Part shown: one piece after another, positions 35,338 to 43,778 of the stretch
Layout of the letters: each line of letters starts with the position of its first letter
Position numbering within the stretch: position 1 is the stretch's first letter
Assembly: GCF_051713825.1 (NCBI RefSeq)
Contig: NZ_JBIOQR010000001.1
Coordinates: forward strand, 992,001-1,056,000
Length of the DNA: 64,000 nucleotides
Source of the DNA: Enterococcus_K sp051713825
Lineage (GTDB): Bacteria; Bacillota; Bacilli; Lactobacillales; Enterococcaceae
Reading direction: 5' to 3'
Notes under the pieces: model-generated
What the model was told of the DNA's origin: nothing
The model's database searches: none
Seen by the model: only the letters and a program-made list of their open reading frames with translations
Translations under genes and position numbers: made by a program

Positions 35338-35958
35338 TTATTTATATAGCCTATTAATCCCTTTAAAATCATTTAAAGTAGGACCCTTAGACATTGTATC
35401 CGCATACATCCATCTCATTACTGTTCCACCATTAGGGAAAGTATCATTATGAGCTAATCCAAGTACATGACCTATCTCGTGAACCATAGTCCCTTTTTGT
35501 TTTGTACTATTTGCTGCCTGATATAAATTAGTTACCTCAATTTTACACCAATCCCAATTATTTCTTTCAGGAACTACGCTTTGACCTTTCCAAGTGAACC
35601 AGGTTGTTTCCGCACCAATTCCTGGTCTTCCAGAAACCTTATGTATATCAAGAATACATCCATATTGTTGAGCTGAATTATAAAACATAAGCGGTGTCCA
35701 TGCACCCGTTCCATTACTATAATTCCACATATACATCGCATCTGTTACAGGTTTCTTTTTGGCGCTAGTATTAAAATAGCTAGACATCCAATAGTATCTT
35801 GGATTGTTTCCATAATTACCTATTCCACCCGTCATCTTTTTCCCATAAAGTACATACTCTGCAGCATATGCAGTACGCATATTAAAAAATAAACCGCTAA
35901 CTATAGTTGCTATAAAAACAACAACAACCATTTTTTTAAAATTCAAAATATTCTTCAT
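35338..35958 (-). CDS. Secreted matrixin-like zinc metalloprotease
   Basis: A 206-residue secreted protease. A signal peptide (about 1-32, ending RTAYAAE) precedes a small catalytic domain. The zinc motif HEIGHVLGLAH (160-170) is the full HExxHxxGxxH of metzincins, and VMRWMY (from 180) provides the Met-turn. There is no propeptide cysteine switch that I can see. Two cysteines (C101 and C138) may form a disulfide. The domain size fits bacterial matrixin-type enzymes. Ribosome site AGGAGGTTGG precedes the start. The pair with a lipoprotein in an otherwise AT-rich patch between repeat elements suggests acquisition by transfer. Substrate unknown. Confidence 0.85.
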   Translation of the reverse strand: MKNILNFKKMVVVVFIATIVSGLFFNMRTAYAAEYVLYGKKMTGGIGNYGNNPRYYWMSSYFNTSAKKKPVTDAMYMWNYSNGTGAWTPLMFYNSAQQYGCILDIHKVSGRPGIGAETTWFTWKGQSVVPERNNWDWCKIEVTNLYQAANSTKQKGTMVHEIGHVLGLAHNDTFPNGGTVMRWMYADTMSKGPTLNDFKGINRLYK

Positions 35959-36280
35959 TTTCCAACCTCCTACCTAAAAAATAAGATCATAAACACTTTA
36001 CAAATTTACTTCTAACTCCTTTCTGCTAAAATAAACTACCTAATAAAACCATTAAATTACATATGTTTTTTAATTGACTTAATGATACCACAAACCGCAA
36101 AAAATGTTAGCGTTTTCTTTTCGTGTGGCTAAATTTTATCTATTTAAAATATTTGGTCACAGTTCAAATACTTTGGCAGATTGTATAATGAACTTAGCCA
36201 CTTGGTAAAATAAAAAAAGCCATTGCAAATTTTCATGTATTATTGAAGTTCCCACACTATCAATAAAGGATGAATTTACA

Positions 36281-36430
36281 ATGACGCAAAGTACCTAAAT
36301 AACGAGGAACGGATAAAAATTGAGGCTTGGAGGCAGCTTGAGCCTTCTGTGTTTAAGCGAGAGATTGCTCGTCTTTTAGGTCGTGTACCTCAAACCATTT
36401 ATACCGAAATCAAAGAAGGATTTGCGTGCA
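36281..36430 (+). pseudogene. IS30-family transposase, N-terminal fragment
   Basis: ATGACGCAAAGTACC at 36281 opens a frame that stops at once; a shifted frame then reads YLNNEERIKIEAWRQLEPSV and FKREIARLLGRVPQTIYTEI, the IS30 N-terminal helix-turn-helix. Nothing of the catalytic domain remains. The rest of 35959-36566 shows only AT-rich sequence and, at 36430-36461, a stretch related to the hairpin at 34391. Confidence 0.7.
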
Positions 36431-36566
36431 AAAAAAGTATATAATCTAGCCTATTTAATTTTGAGAACAGTAGCTTTATTTGTAGTCATCATGAGTAAAA
36501 ACAAGACTACCACAAACGCTGATTTTAAAGGATTTTAAAGTAAATTGTTCCTCATTCTGAATTCAT

Positions 36567-36815
36567 ATGAAAACATGGGAATCTTATCGAGCAGAAGCAG
36601 AAAAAGCAAGGAGAGAAGGAGACTCTGAAAAAGAATTAAGGATATTAAAGAGATTGATTCATCAGTTAGCTTGGACAAACGACTATTGGCGAGAAATCGC
36701 TGATTTTGTATATTACAACAAGTTAAATAGTATAGTGAAACATACCTCGGATAGTTTTCAGTTAATCTATATGATCCCCGTTTTTAGAGCACAATTTGCG
36801 GATTTGTTTAAATAA
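36567..36815 (+). CDS. Hypothetical protein, 82 residues
   Basis: A small frame starting MKTWESYRAEAEKARREGDS, with a charged helical N-terminal half and a more hydrophobic C-terminal part (SFQLIYMIPVFRAQFADLFK). No clear ribosome binding site precedes the ATG. I do not recognise a family. It could be an intact small gene or a piece of a larger one left by rearrangement in this patch. The stretch 36816-37111 holds nothing else I can support. Confidence 0.35.
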   Translation: MKTWESYRAEAEKARREGDSEKELRILKRLIHQLAWTNDYWREIADFVYYNKLNSIVKHTSDSFQLIYMIPVFRAQFADLFK

Positions 36816-37111
36816 TTTAAGATAGCGATATTTAAGGAAACACAATGTTGCGATGAAGATTTAAATAAAATTAATGGTAAGGACAGGACATCAATCATAC
36901 TAATATTTTATGTGTTAATATGTATCAAAAAAGTGTTCTCTAGGGTTAGATTTGTTACTGAAAAGGTTTTACTTTTTTTAAAATGAAGGAATAAAATAGA
37001 ACAAACATACTTGAGATAGAGGCGGCGAGAAAAAAAGCCCGAAAGTAAGACAGGTCTTTGGTGTGATTTTCTTTTTTGTGATACGATGTTTATATGGAAA
37101 GGAGAGGTTTG

Positions 37112-37852
37112 ATGAAATTAACAGTACTTGGTTGTTTAGGTGCCTACCCTTATAATGGACAAGGGACGACGGGGTATTTATTAGAATCGGGAGACTACCG
37201 TTTATTGGTCGACGCTGGTAGTACAACGTTAGTGAATTTGGAAAAACATATTGATCCATTGACCTTGGATGCAGTTATTTTAAGTCATTATCATCATGAC
37301 CATATTGCAGACTTGGGTGTTTTGCAATACTATTTTCAATTATTTCCAACAGAAGAAAAGAAACCAATTTTGCCTATTTATGGGCATACAGAAGATGAAC
37401 GGCACTTTTTAGAGTTGACCTTAGAAAATGTCAGTCAAGGGTATCCTTATCTTGGATCAGATGAGCTAGTGTTAGGGCCGTTTACGATCACCTTTATGAA
37501 AACGATTCATCCTGTTCCTTGTTATGCGATGCGTTTTGTGGAGAAGGCGACGGGAAAAGTGTTTGTCTTCACAGGAGATTCGGGTTATTTAGAAAGTTTT
37601 GTGCCGTTTGCTAAAGATGCAGACTTATTTTTAGCAGATACGTATTTGTTTGAAGGAAATGAACGACACAAAGCCCATTTTACTTCAAAAGAATCTGGTG
37701 AGATAGCAAAAGCAGCCGGTGTTAAAAAGCTCGTGCTGACTCATTTGCCACAGCTGGGTGATTTGAACCAATTAAGAGATGAAGCGGTCGCTGCAGCAGG
37801 TCCTGAGATTTTTGTAGAGCTTGCTGAGCCAAATAAACAATTTATTATTTAG
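37112..37852 (+). CDS. Metallo-beta-lactamase-fold hydrolase
   Basis: The ATG at 37112 (MKLTVLGCLGAYPYNG) has GGAAAGGAGAGG upstream; the ATG at 37094 overlaps that site and is less likely. The 246-residue product has the metal motif LSHYHHDHIADLG (HxHxDH pattern), a later Asp in FTGDSGYLES, and LTHLP. The family resembles RNase Z-like or YhfI-type hydrolases; the exact substrate is not evident. It is 11 bases before lplA, so the two are co-transcribed. Confidence 0.85.
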   Translation: MKLTVLGCLGAYPYNGQGTTGYLLESGDYRLLVDAGSTTLVNLEKHIDPLTLDAVILSHYHHDHIADLGVLQYYFQLFPTEEKKPILPIYGHTEDERHFLELTLENVSQGYPYLGSDELVLGPFTITFMKTIHPVPCYAMRFVEKATGKVFVFTGDSGYLESFVPFAKDADLFLADTYLFEGNERHKAHFTSKESGEIAKAAGVKKLVLTHLPQLGDLNQLRDEAVAAAGPEIFVELAEPNKQFII

Positions 37853-37863
37853 GAGGAATTTTT

Positions 37864-38868
37864 GTGATTTTTGTACCTAATGAAAATAATGATCCACGAG
37901 TAAACCTGGCTATTGAAACGTATTTGTTAAAAGAATTCCCATTAGATGAGCCGATTTTGTTGTTCTATATTAATGAGCCTTCAATTATTATCGGCCGTAA
38001 CCAAAATACTATCGAAGAAATTAATGTTGATTATGTAGAAGAGCATGGCATTCATGTGGTTCGTCGTTTAAGTGGTGGGGGAGCTGTGTATCATGACTAC
38101 GGGAATTTAAACTTTAGCTTTATTATGCCAGATGATGGGAATTCTTTCCGTGACTTTGCGAAGTTAACCAAACCAATCATTCAAGCTTTACATGAATTAG
38201 GAATTGATGGGGCACAATTAAAAGGTCGCAATGATTTGGTCATCAATGATATGAAATTCTCAGGAAATGCGATGTATGCGACTAGCGGAAGAATGTTTGC
38301 GCACGGCACTATTATGTTTGATAGCGATGTGAACGAAGTCGTAAATGCCTTAAAGGTTCGTAAAGATAAGATCGAATCAAAAGGAATCAAATCAATTCGT
38401 TCACGTGTCACCAACATCAAACCTTTCTTGCCTAAAGAAAAGCAAGGAATGACAACAAAAGAATTCCGTCAAGATATCTTGTTGAAAATCTTTGGTGTCG
38501 ATTCTGTTGATGAGGTGAAAACTTATGAGTTAACAGATAAAGATTGGGTTGAGATCAATAAAATTTCTGATGAATATTATCGTAATTGGGACTGGAATTA
38601 CGGAAAATCACCTGAGTTTGATATTGAAAGACGCCACCGTTTCCCCATTGGTTCCATTGAAATTCGTCTAAATGTGTCAAATGGTGAAATTGTTGAAGCC
38701 AAAATCTTCGGAGACTTCTTTGGTTTGGGTGAAATCTCTGACGTTGAAAAAGCCTTGGTTGGTGTAAAATATGAGAAAAACGCGATTAACGAAGCGGTCA
38801 AAGGAATCGATGTAAAAAAATACTTCGGTAATATCGAAGTAGAAGACTTAGCTGAGTTAATCTATTAA
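37864..38868 (+). CDS. lplA: Lipoate-protein ligase A
   Basis: A 334-residue protein starting with GTG after AGGAGGAATTTTT. It has the LplA motifs IIGRNQNTIEEIN, RRLSGGGAVYHDYGNLNFS (the RRxxGGGAVYHD lipoate-binding loop), the catalytic-Lys region DLVINDMKFSGNAMY, and a C-terminal accessory domain (about 250-334). It activates scavenged lipoate with ATP and attaches it to carrier proteins of 2-oxoacid dehydrogenases. A terminator follows. Confidence 0.95.
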   Translation: MIFVPNENNDPRVNLAIETYLLKEFPLDEPILLFYINEPSIIIGRNQNTIEEINVDYVEEHGIHVVRRLSGGGAVYHDYGNLNFSFIMPDDGNSFRDFAKLTKPIIQALHELGIDGAQLKGRNDLVINDMKFSGNAMYATSGRMFAHGTIMFDSDVNEVVNALKVRKDKIESKGIKSIRSRVTNIKPFLPKEKQGMTTKEFRQDILLKIFGVDSVDEVKTYELTDKDWVEINKISDEYYRNWDWNYGKSPEFDIERRHRFPIGSIEIRLNVSNGEIVEAKIFGDFFGLGEISDVEKALVGVKYEKNAINEAVKGIDVKKYFGNIEVEDLAELIY

Positions 38869-38931
38869 TAAAGGCGCTACATCAAATGATAGGGATTGCT
38901 AGAATGTAATCAACTATTAAACCAAATAAAG

Positions 38932-38974
38932 AAGGTTACGGGAGCCGCATAGATAGCTTTCGTAACTTTTTTTC
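38932..38974 (+). terminator. Terminator after lplA
   Basis: GGTTACGGGAGC pairs with GCTTTCGTAACTTT across 38933-38969 with G-T wobble pairs, followed by TTTTTTT. It ends the hydrolase-lplA transcript. Confidence 0.8.
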
Positions 38975-39102
38975 TATTTAGAGGTTGACAGATTGGAACT
39001 TGTTTGTAAAAGATAGGCAACAAAGGCCATGTATAAAAGGTAATATTGAATGAATTATTGGTTGTGATACAATGATGACAAAACGAAAAGAGGTAGTCAG
39101 AT

Positions 39103-39705
39103 ATGTCGAAAGTTATTTTATATATTCATGGAAAAGGAGGCCATGCTTCTGAAGCCGAGAATTACAAGGAAGCATTCAGTGGGTTTGATATCGTTGGTTT
39201 TGACTATGATGAGTATCTACCATGGATTATTGAAGGCAACATAAAAGGTTTTTATGATGAATTAAAGAGTCAATATGATTGTGTCTATGTGTTAGCTAAT
39301 AGTATAGGGGCCTATCTAGCCATGTATGCGTTGCAAAATAAAAATGTAGAACGAGCTTTTTTTATTTCGCCTATCTTAGACATGGGTCGGCTAATTACAG
39401 ATATGATGGACTGGGCTAACATAACGGAGTTTAAGTTGCATGAGAAAAAAGAAATCATTACTGATTTTGGAGAAGTTTTGTCATGGGATTATTTGCAATT
39501 TACAAGAGAGAATCCGCTTGACTGGCTAGTTCAAACCGAAATTCTTTATGCGGAAAAAGACCATCTGACGTCTCCAAAAACAATTGCTCAATTTGTGGCG
39601 GAACATAAAAATGCACGGGTCACTACCATGACAAATGGCGAGCATTGGTTCCATACAGAGGAACAATTACGATTTCTAAATGATTGGTTAAAAGAGGTTG
39701 TTTAG
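39103..39705 (+). CDS. Alpha/beta hydrolase, YqiA/esterase type
   Basis: A 200-residue alpha/beta hydrolase. ILYIHGKGGHASEAENYKEA is the HG oxyanion region; the nucleophile elbow is ANSIGAYLAM (Ser about 69); AEKDHLTSP carries the acid Asp, and NGEHWFHTEEQ the catalytic His. Short hydrolases of this kind act on small esters or acyl groups; no specific substrate can be named. It is a single gene with AAAGAGGTAG upstream. Confidence 0.82.
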   Translation: MSKVILYIHGKGGHASEAENYKEAFSGFDIVGFDYDEYLPWIIEGNIKGFYDELKSQYDCVYVLANSIGAYLAMYALQNKNVERAFFISPILDMGRLITDMMDWANITEFKLHEKKEIITDFGEVLSWDYLQFTRENPLDWLVQTEILYAEKDHLTSPKTIAQFVAEHKNARVTTMTNGEHWFHTEEQLRFLNDWLKEVV

Positions 39706-39782
39706 CGTGGAAATGACCGTCTCCCTTTGTCTAGTATGTATAAAACAAGTAGCTTGCGATTATTTATGTTGAAGGACCCCTT

Positions 39783-40046
39783 TCAACTTCTAGAAAAGGT
39801 ACTTCTATTTTTTAATTCTTTTTCTTTATACAGTTTGTCGAAATCTCGTGCGCGTTTTCCTTCAACGAGAAACAAAATTACAGAAGTAAGAACGATCAGC
39901 ATAAAGAGAAAGCTAAATAATGGGAAATTAAAGATGAGTGAATAGAATAAAGTAACCAGATAAAAAAACATCATGACATTGATTGCATAATCAATCCTTC
40001 TTTTCCTAAAAAGTTTTTTGTTCTCCCTCTCATAGTGTTCTTTCAT
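39783..40046 (-). CDS. Small membrane protein, 87 residues
   Basis: The product starts MKEHYERENKKLFRKRRIDY, followed by two hydrophobic segments (INVMMFFYLVTLFYSLIF and LFSFLFMLIVLTSVILFLV) and a basic/acidic tail. That gives a two-helix membrane protein with both ends in the cytoplasm. No family is recognised and the ribosome binding site is weak. It is convergent with the hydrolase gene and divergent from the methyltransferase. Confidence 0.55.
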   Translation of the reverse strand: MKEHYERENKKLFRKRRIDYAINVMMFFYLVTLFYSLIFNFPLFSFLFMLIVLTSVILFLVEGKRARDFDKLYKEKELKNRSTFSRS

Positions 40047-40283
40047 CGACTCAACTCACTTTAAAATTAATTTTGTTATCGATAGCTTACCATCACCAAA
40101 CGATGATGTAAAGATAACAAGAATTTTTGGCGGATAAGAACGCTAGCTTGAATTTATAGGAAGTTTTTGAAGATATAAGAAAATTTTAGGACACGAAACC
40201 CAATTATTTTTTTAATAACTGCGTTTCCTTATTGAAAGAAAGGCGCACTCTTCGTATAATGGATAAGGAAATGAGGGGAAAGT

Positions 40284-40988
40284 ATGCGTAATGAGATGAT
40301 GCATCGTCCAGTAGTGAAACCTGAACTATTGGATTTTATGAGAAATGAACAAAAAAAATTACCAGGAGAATTAGGCAAGCTAGAAGAAGAAGCACATGTA
40401 GATGGCATACCAGTTATTCCGCATGAGACTGTTGTTTTTCTACAATTCTTTTTAGGTCAAATAAAGCCCAAAAACATATTAGAAATTGGGGCAGCAATCG
40501 GATTTTCATCAAGTGTCATGGCACAATATGTCGGCGATTCTGGTCAAGTTACAACAATTGACCGATTCGATGTTATGATCCGCAAAGCAAAAAAAAACTA
40601 TGCGCGTTTAGGTTTAGAAGACAAAGTTACCTTACTCGAGGGACAGGCTGCAGAAGTATTGCCAACACTAACGGGTCCATATGATTTTATTTTCATGGAT
40701 AGTGCAAAATCAAAATATATCGAGTTTTTACCAGAATGTTTACGCCTTTTACGTAAAGGCGGGGTCTTGATGGTCGATGACGTTTTCCAAGCAGGAACAA
40801 TTCTTGATCCTATCGAAGAAATTCCTCGCAGTCAACGAACAATTCACCGCAAGCTCAATCAATTTTTACAAACAGTCATGCAGCATCCAGGCTTGACTTC
40901 AACTCTATTACCTTTGGGTGACGGCGTTATTTTAATGACGAAAGAAGAAGACGAGATTGATTTGTCGGAGTCTTTGAATGAAGAATAG
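40284..40988 (+). CDS. SAM-dependent O-methyltransferase (YrrM/TrmR type)
   Basis: A 234-residue class I methyltransferase. The SAM-binding glycine loop is ILEIGAAIGFSSSVMA, the acidic residue is in TTIDRFD, and DFIFMDSAKSKYIEFLPECL is the metal/substrate motif of the catechol-type family. In Bacillus the related YrrM (TrmR) methylates 5-hydroxyuridine in tRNA; that role here is inferred from family only. GAGGGGAAAGT precedes the start. A terminator hairpin follows. Confidence 0.85.
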   Translation: MRNEMMHRPVVKPELLDFMRNEQKKLPGELGKLEEEAHVDGIPVIPHETVVFLQFFLGQIKPKNILEIGAAIGFSSSVMAQYVGDSGQVTTIDRFDVMIRKAKKNYARLGLEDKVTLLEGQAAEVLPTLTGPYDFIFMDSAKSKYIEFLPECLRLLRKGGVLMVDDVFQAGTILDPIEEIPRSQRTIHRKLNQFLQTVMQHPGLTSTLLPLGDGVILMTKEEDEIDLSESLNEE

Positions 40989-41040
40989 TAGAGCATTTGT
41001 TTGAGAATCGATTGGTGGAATAATCAGCTATCTTAACTGC

Positions 41041-41096
41041 AGAACTAGAACAACAATCTAATGTCCATGGCTATTTGCCTGCTCTAGTTCTTTATT
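41041..41096 (+). terminator. Terminator after the methyltransferase
   Basis: AGAACTAGA (41041-41049) pairs with TCTAGTTCT (41083-41091), followed by TTATTTTGTT. The loop is long (33 bases) and holds a smaller possible stem. Confidence 0.65.
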
Positions 41097-41286
41097 TTGT
41101 TAATTTGCTATCAAATTAACAATCCACACAGCAAAGCATCGTGTAAACTGTTGTGAAGAGTGAGCTCTTTCAAATTTTTCTTGTTTCTCGAAAAAAGATG
41201 TGCTATCATAAAAGTGCTTTCAAAAGAAAAAGTAAATATTAGTACAAAATGGCATAGTCATTGTTTGATTAGATAAAAACAAGCTA

Positions 41287-41356
41287 GACCCATTTGTCAG
41301 CTGATGTTCGTGGCGACTAGACCCACGTTTATTTAGTTGTACAAATGGGCCTTTTT
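41287..41356 (+). promoter_or_regulatory. Terminator/antiterminator leader of the beta-glucoside operon
   Basis: CCCATTTGT (41289-41297) pairs with ACAAATGGG (41341-41349), followed by CCTTTTTC, just before the 6-phospho-beta-glucosidase. An inner CGTGG/CCACG stem lies in the loop. A LicT/BglG-type antiterminator is encoded two genes on, so a protein-controlled terminator is expected here; I could not align a clean RAT sequence by eye. Confidence 0.6.
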
Positions 41357-41383
41357 CATTTTTACAAAAAGGGGAGACGGAAT

Positions 41384-42811
41384 ATGGGCTTAAAAAAAGA
41401 TTTTTTATGGGGCGGTGCAACAGCCGCAAATCAAGTAGAGGGTGGATACAACCAAGGCGGGCGTGGCTTAGCGAATGTTGATTTGCTTCCTTATGGGAAG
41501 GATCGTGAAGCGGTAATGGCTGGAGAGTTGTCGATGCTTACTTTTGATGAAGAGCATTATTATCCGGCGCAGATGGGGATTGATATGTATCATCATTACA
41601 AAGAAGACATTGCCTTGTTTGCCGAGATGGGCTTTAAGGTTTATCGTTTTTCAATTGCTTGGACACGAATTTTTCCGTTGGGAGATGAGGAAAAACCGAA
41701 TGAAGAGGGTTTACGTTTTTATGAGCAGCTGATTGATGAGTGTTTAAAATATGGAATTAAACCGCTAGTCACTATTTGCCACTTCGATTGCCCTATCCAT
41801 TTGGTGAAAAGATATGGTGGCTGGAAAAATCGGAAAATGATTGATTTTTATCTGAATTATGCAGAGACGTTGTTTGAACGCTTTAAAGGAAAGGTAGTTC
41901 ATTGGATTACCTTTAACGAGATAAATATGTTGTTGCATGCGCCTTTTATGGCAGCGGGATTGGTGTTTGAGGAAGGAGAAAATCGAGAACAAGTCAAATA
42001 TACTGCCGCTCATTACGAGTTAGTTGCTAGTGCTCTAGCGACGAAACGAGGCAAGGAAATAGATGACCAAAACTTGATTGGCTGTATGTTAGCAGCTGGA
42101 GAAAATTATCCTAACACACCGAATCCAGAAGATGTGATGGCAGCAAAATTAATTGATCGAGAAAGCTTCTTTTTTACAGATGTTCAAGTTCGTGGTTATT
42201 ATCCAGCATACGCATTAAAAGAATTAGAGATGAAGAATATTCGGTTGGATATTACAGAAGAGGATAAACAACTACTGAAGAATCACACAGTCGATTATCT
42301 AGCTTTTTCTTACTATTCGTCCTCTGTTGCCAGTGCAGATCCACAAGTGAATGAATTACGTGAGGGGAATCTGTTTCCAACGTTAAAAAATCCGTATTTA
42401 AAAGCGAGTGAATGGGGGTGGCAAATTGATCCCCTGGGTCTACGAATTACTATGAATACCTTATATGATCGTTATCAGTGCCCGTTATTTATTGTTGAAA
42501 ATGGGTTGGGTGCGATCGATGTCAAAACAGCAGACGACCAGATAGACGATAGTTATCGGATTGATTATTTGAATCAGCATATAAAGGAAATGATGGCGGC
42601 AGTTGAGCTGGATGGTATCGAATTACTCGGGTTTACCGCATGGGGGTGTATCGATTTGGTCAGTGCGAGTACAGGAGAAATGAAAAAACGTTATGGCTTT
42701 ATTTATGTAGATGCTCAAAATGAGGGGCAAGGAACCTTTAAGCGTTTTAAGAAAAAGTCATTTGATTGGTATCGACAGGTGATTGCAAGTAATGGAGAAT
42801 GTCTGAAATAA
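41384..42811 (+). CDS. bglA: 6-phospho-beta-glucosidase, GH1
   Basis: The ATG at 41384 (MGLKKDFLWGGATAANQVEG) has GGGGAGACGG upstream and is the normal start; the frame from 41345 runs into the terminator. The 475-residue enzyme has the GH1 acid/base motif TFNEINML and nucleophile motif FIVENGLGA. GH1 enzymes with PTS partners cleave the 6-phosphorylated beta-glucosides brought in by the EII. It is first in an operon with the LicT-type antiterminator and the EIIBCA transporter. Confidence 0.93.
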   Translation: MGLKKDFLWGGATAANQVEGGYNQGGRGLANVDLLPYGKDREAVMAGELSMLTFDEEHYYPAQMGIDMYHHYKEDIALFAEMGFKVYRFSIAWTRIFPLGDEEKPNEEGLRFYEQLIDECLKYGIKPLVTICHFDCPIHLVKRYGGWKNRKMIDFYLNYAETLFERFKGKVVHWITFNEINMLLHAPFMAAGLVFEEGENREQVKYTAAHYELVASALATKRGKEIDDQNLIGCMLAAGENYPNTPNPEDVMAAKLIDRESFFFTDVQVRGYYPAYALKELEMKNIRLDITEEDKQLLKNHTVDYLAFSYYSSSVASADPQVNELREGNLFPTLKNPYLKASEWGWQIDPLGLRITMNTLYDRYQCPLFIVENGLGAIDVKTADDQIDDSYRIDYLNQHIKEMMAAVELDGIELLGFTAWGCIDLVSASTGEMKKRYGFIYVDAQNEGQGTFKRFKKKSFDWYRQVIASNGECLK

Positions 42812-42853
42812 TAAGGATGTTGGTTTGTAATTAGTAGAAGTGAGGAACGTGTT

Positions 42854-43690
42854 ATGGAAATTAAACGAGTGCTCAATAATAATGCGGCAATCACGCTTGA
42901 TCAATCAGGTGCTGAAATTATTGTGTTAGGAAAAGGAATTGCTTTTCAAAAAAAGAAAGGCGATCTGATGGAAGAGCAGATGGTAGAAAAGATTTTTCAT
43001 CTCTCTAATTCAGATGTTTTCCTTAAATTCCAGGAACTTTTGACTGAGATTCCATTAGAATATATGAATTTGAGCGATGAGATTATCACCATGGCTAAGT
43101 CTGAGCTAGGGAAAAAATTAAATGATAGTATCTATGTTTCGCTCAGTGATCATTTATACAATTCAGTTAAACGATTTAAGGAAGGAATTATGATGAAAAA
43201 TGCGTTATTGTGGGATATTCGACGTTTTTATCCTGTTGAATATCGATTAGCTGTTAACGCATTAGAAATGATTCAAAAAACGTTGGACTTACGATTGCCA
43301 GAAGATGAAGCTGGGTTTATCGCGCTTCATTTTGTGAATGCGGAAGATGTTGAAGCAAATCAAGATTCTTATCAAGTGACAAAAATCATGCAGGAGATTA
43401 GTAATATTGTCCGCTATTATTTTAAGATTGAGTTTGATGAGGAGTCGCTTTATTTTTATCGTTTTATTACGCATTTAAAATTTTTTGCCCAACGTTTGAC
43501 CAGTAATAAGCTACATAGTGACAAACATGAGGAAGACCTTGTCGATGTGGTGAAGGTTCGTTTTCAAAGCGCTTATGCCTGTGTGGAGAAAGTCAGTGAA
43601 CACATTGAAAGAAATTATCAGTACGTTTTAACCGATGAAGAAAAGTTATATCTCACGATCCATATACATCGTGTTGTTTATAAAGACTAG
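42854..43690 (+). CDS. licT: LicT/BglG-family transcriptional antiterminator
   Basis: A 278-residue protein: an N-terminal RNA-binding CAT domain (about 1-56, MEIKRVLNNNAAITLDQSG) and two PRD domains (about 65-170 and 171-278) with the conserved His-containing stretches SLSDHLYNSVKRF and FIALHFVNAE in PRD1, and FITHLKFFAQRL and TIHIHRVV in PRD2. The PRDs are phosphorylated by HPr and the EII; without beta-glucoside the protein is inactive. It would bind the operon leader RNA to stop termination. Confidence 0.93.
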   Translation: MEIKRVLNNNAAITLDQSGAEIIVLGKGIAFQKKKGDLMEEQMVEKIFHLSNSDVFLKFQELLTEIPLEYMNLSDEIITMAKSELGKKLNDSIYVSLSDHLYNSVKRFKEGIMMKNALLWDIRRFYPVEYRLAVNALEMIQKTLDLRLPEDEAGFIALHFVNAEDVEANQDSYQVTKIMQEISNIVRYYFKIEFDEESLYFYRFITHLKFFAQRLTSNKLHSDKHEEDLVDVVKVRFQSAYACVEKVSEHIERNYQYVLTDEEKLYLTIHIHRVVYKD

Positions 43691-43778
43691 AGAATGATGG
43701 AGGATAGAAGTAAATTTTTTTGGATAGTGACATTTAGTTGGCTAGACCTTCATTTTAGAAGAGTAATGGAGGAAAAAA

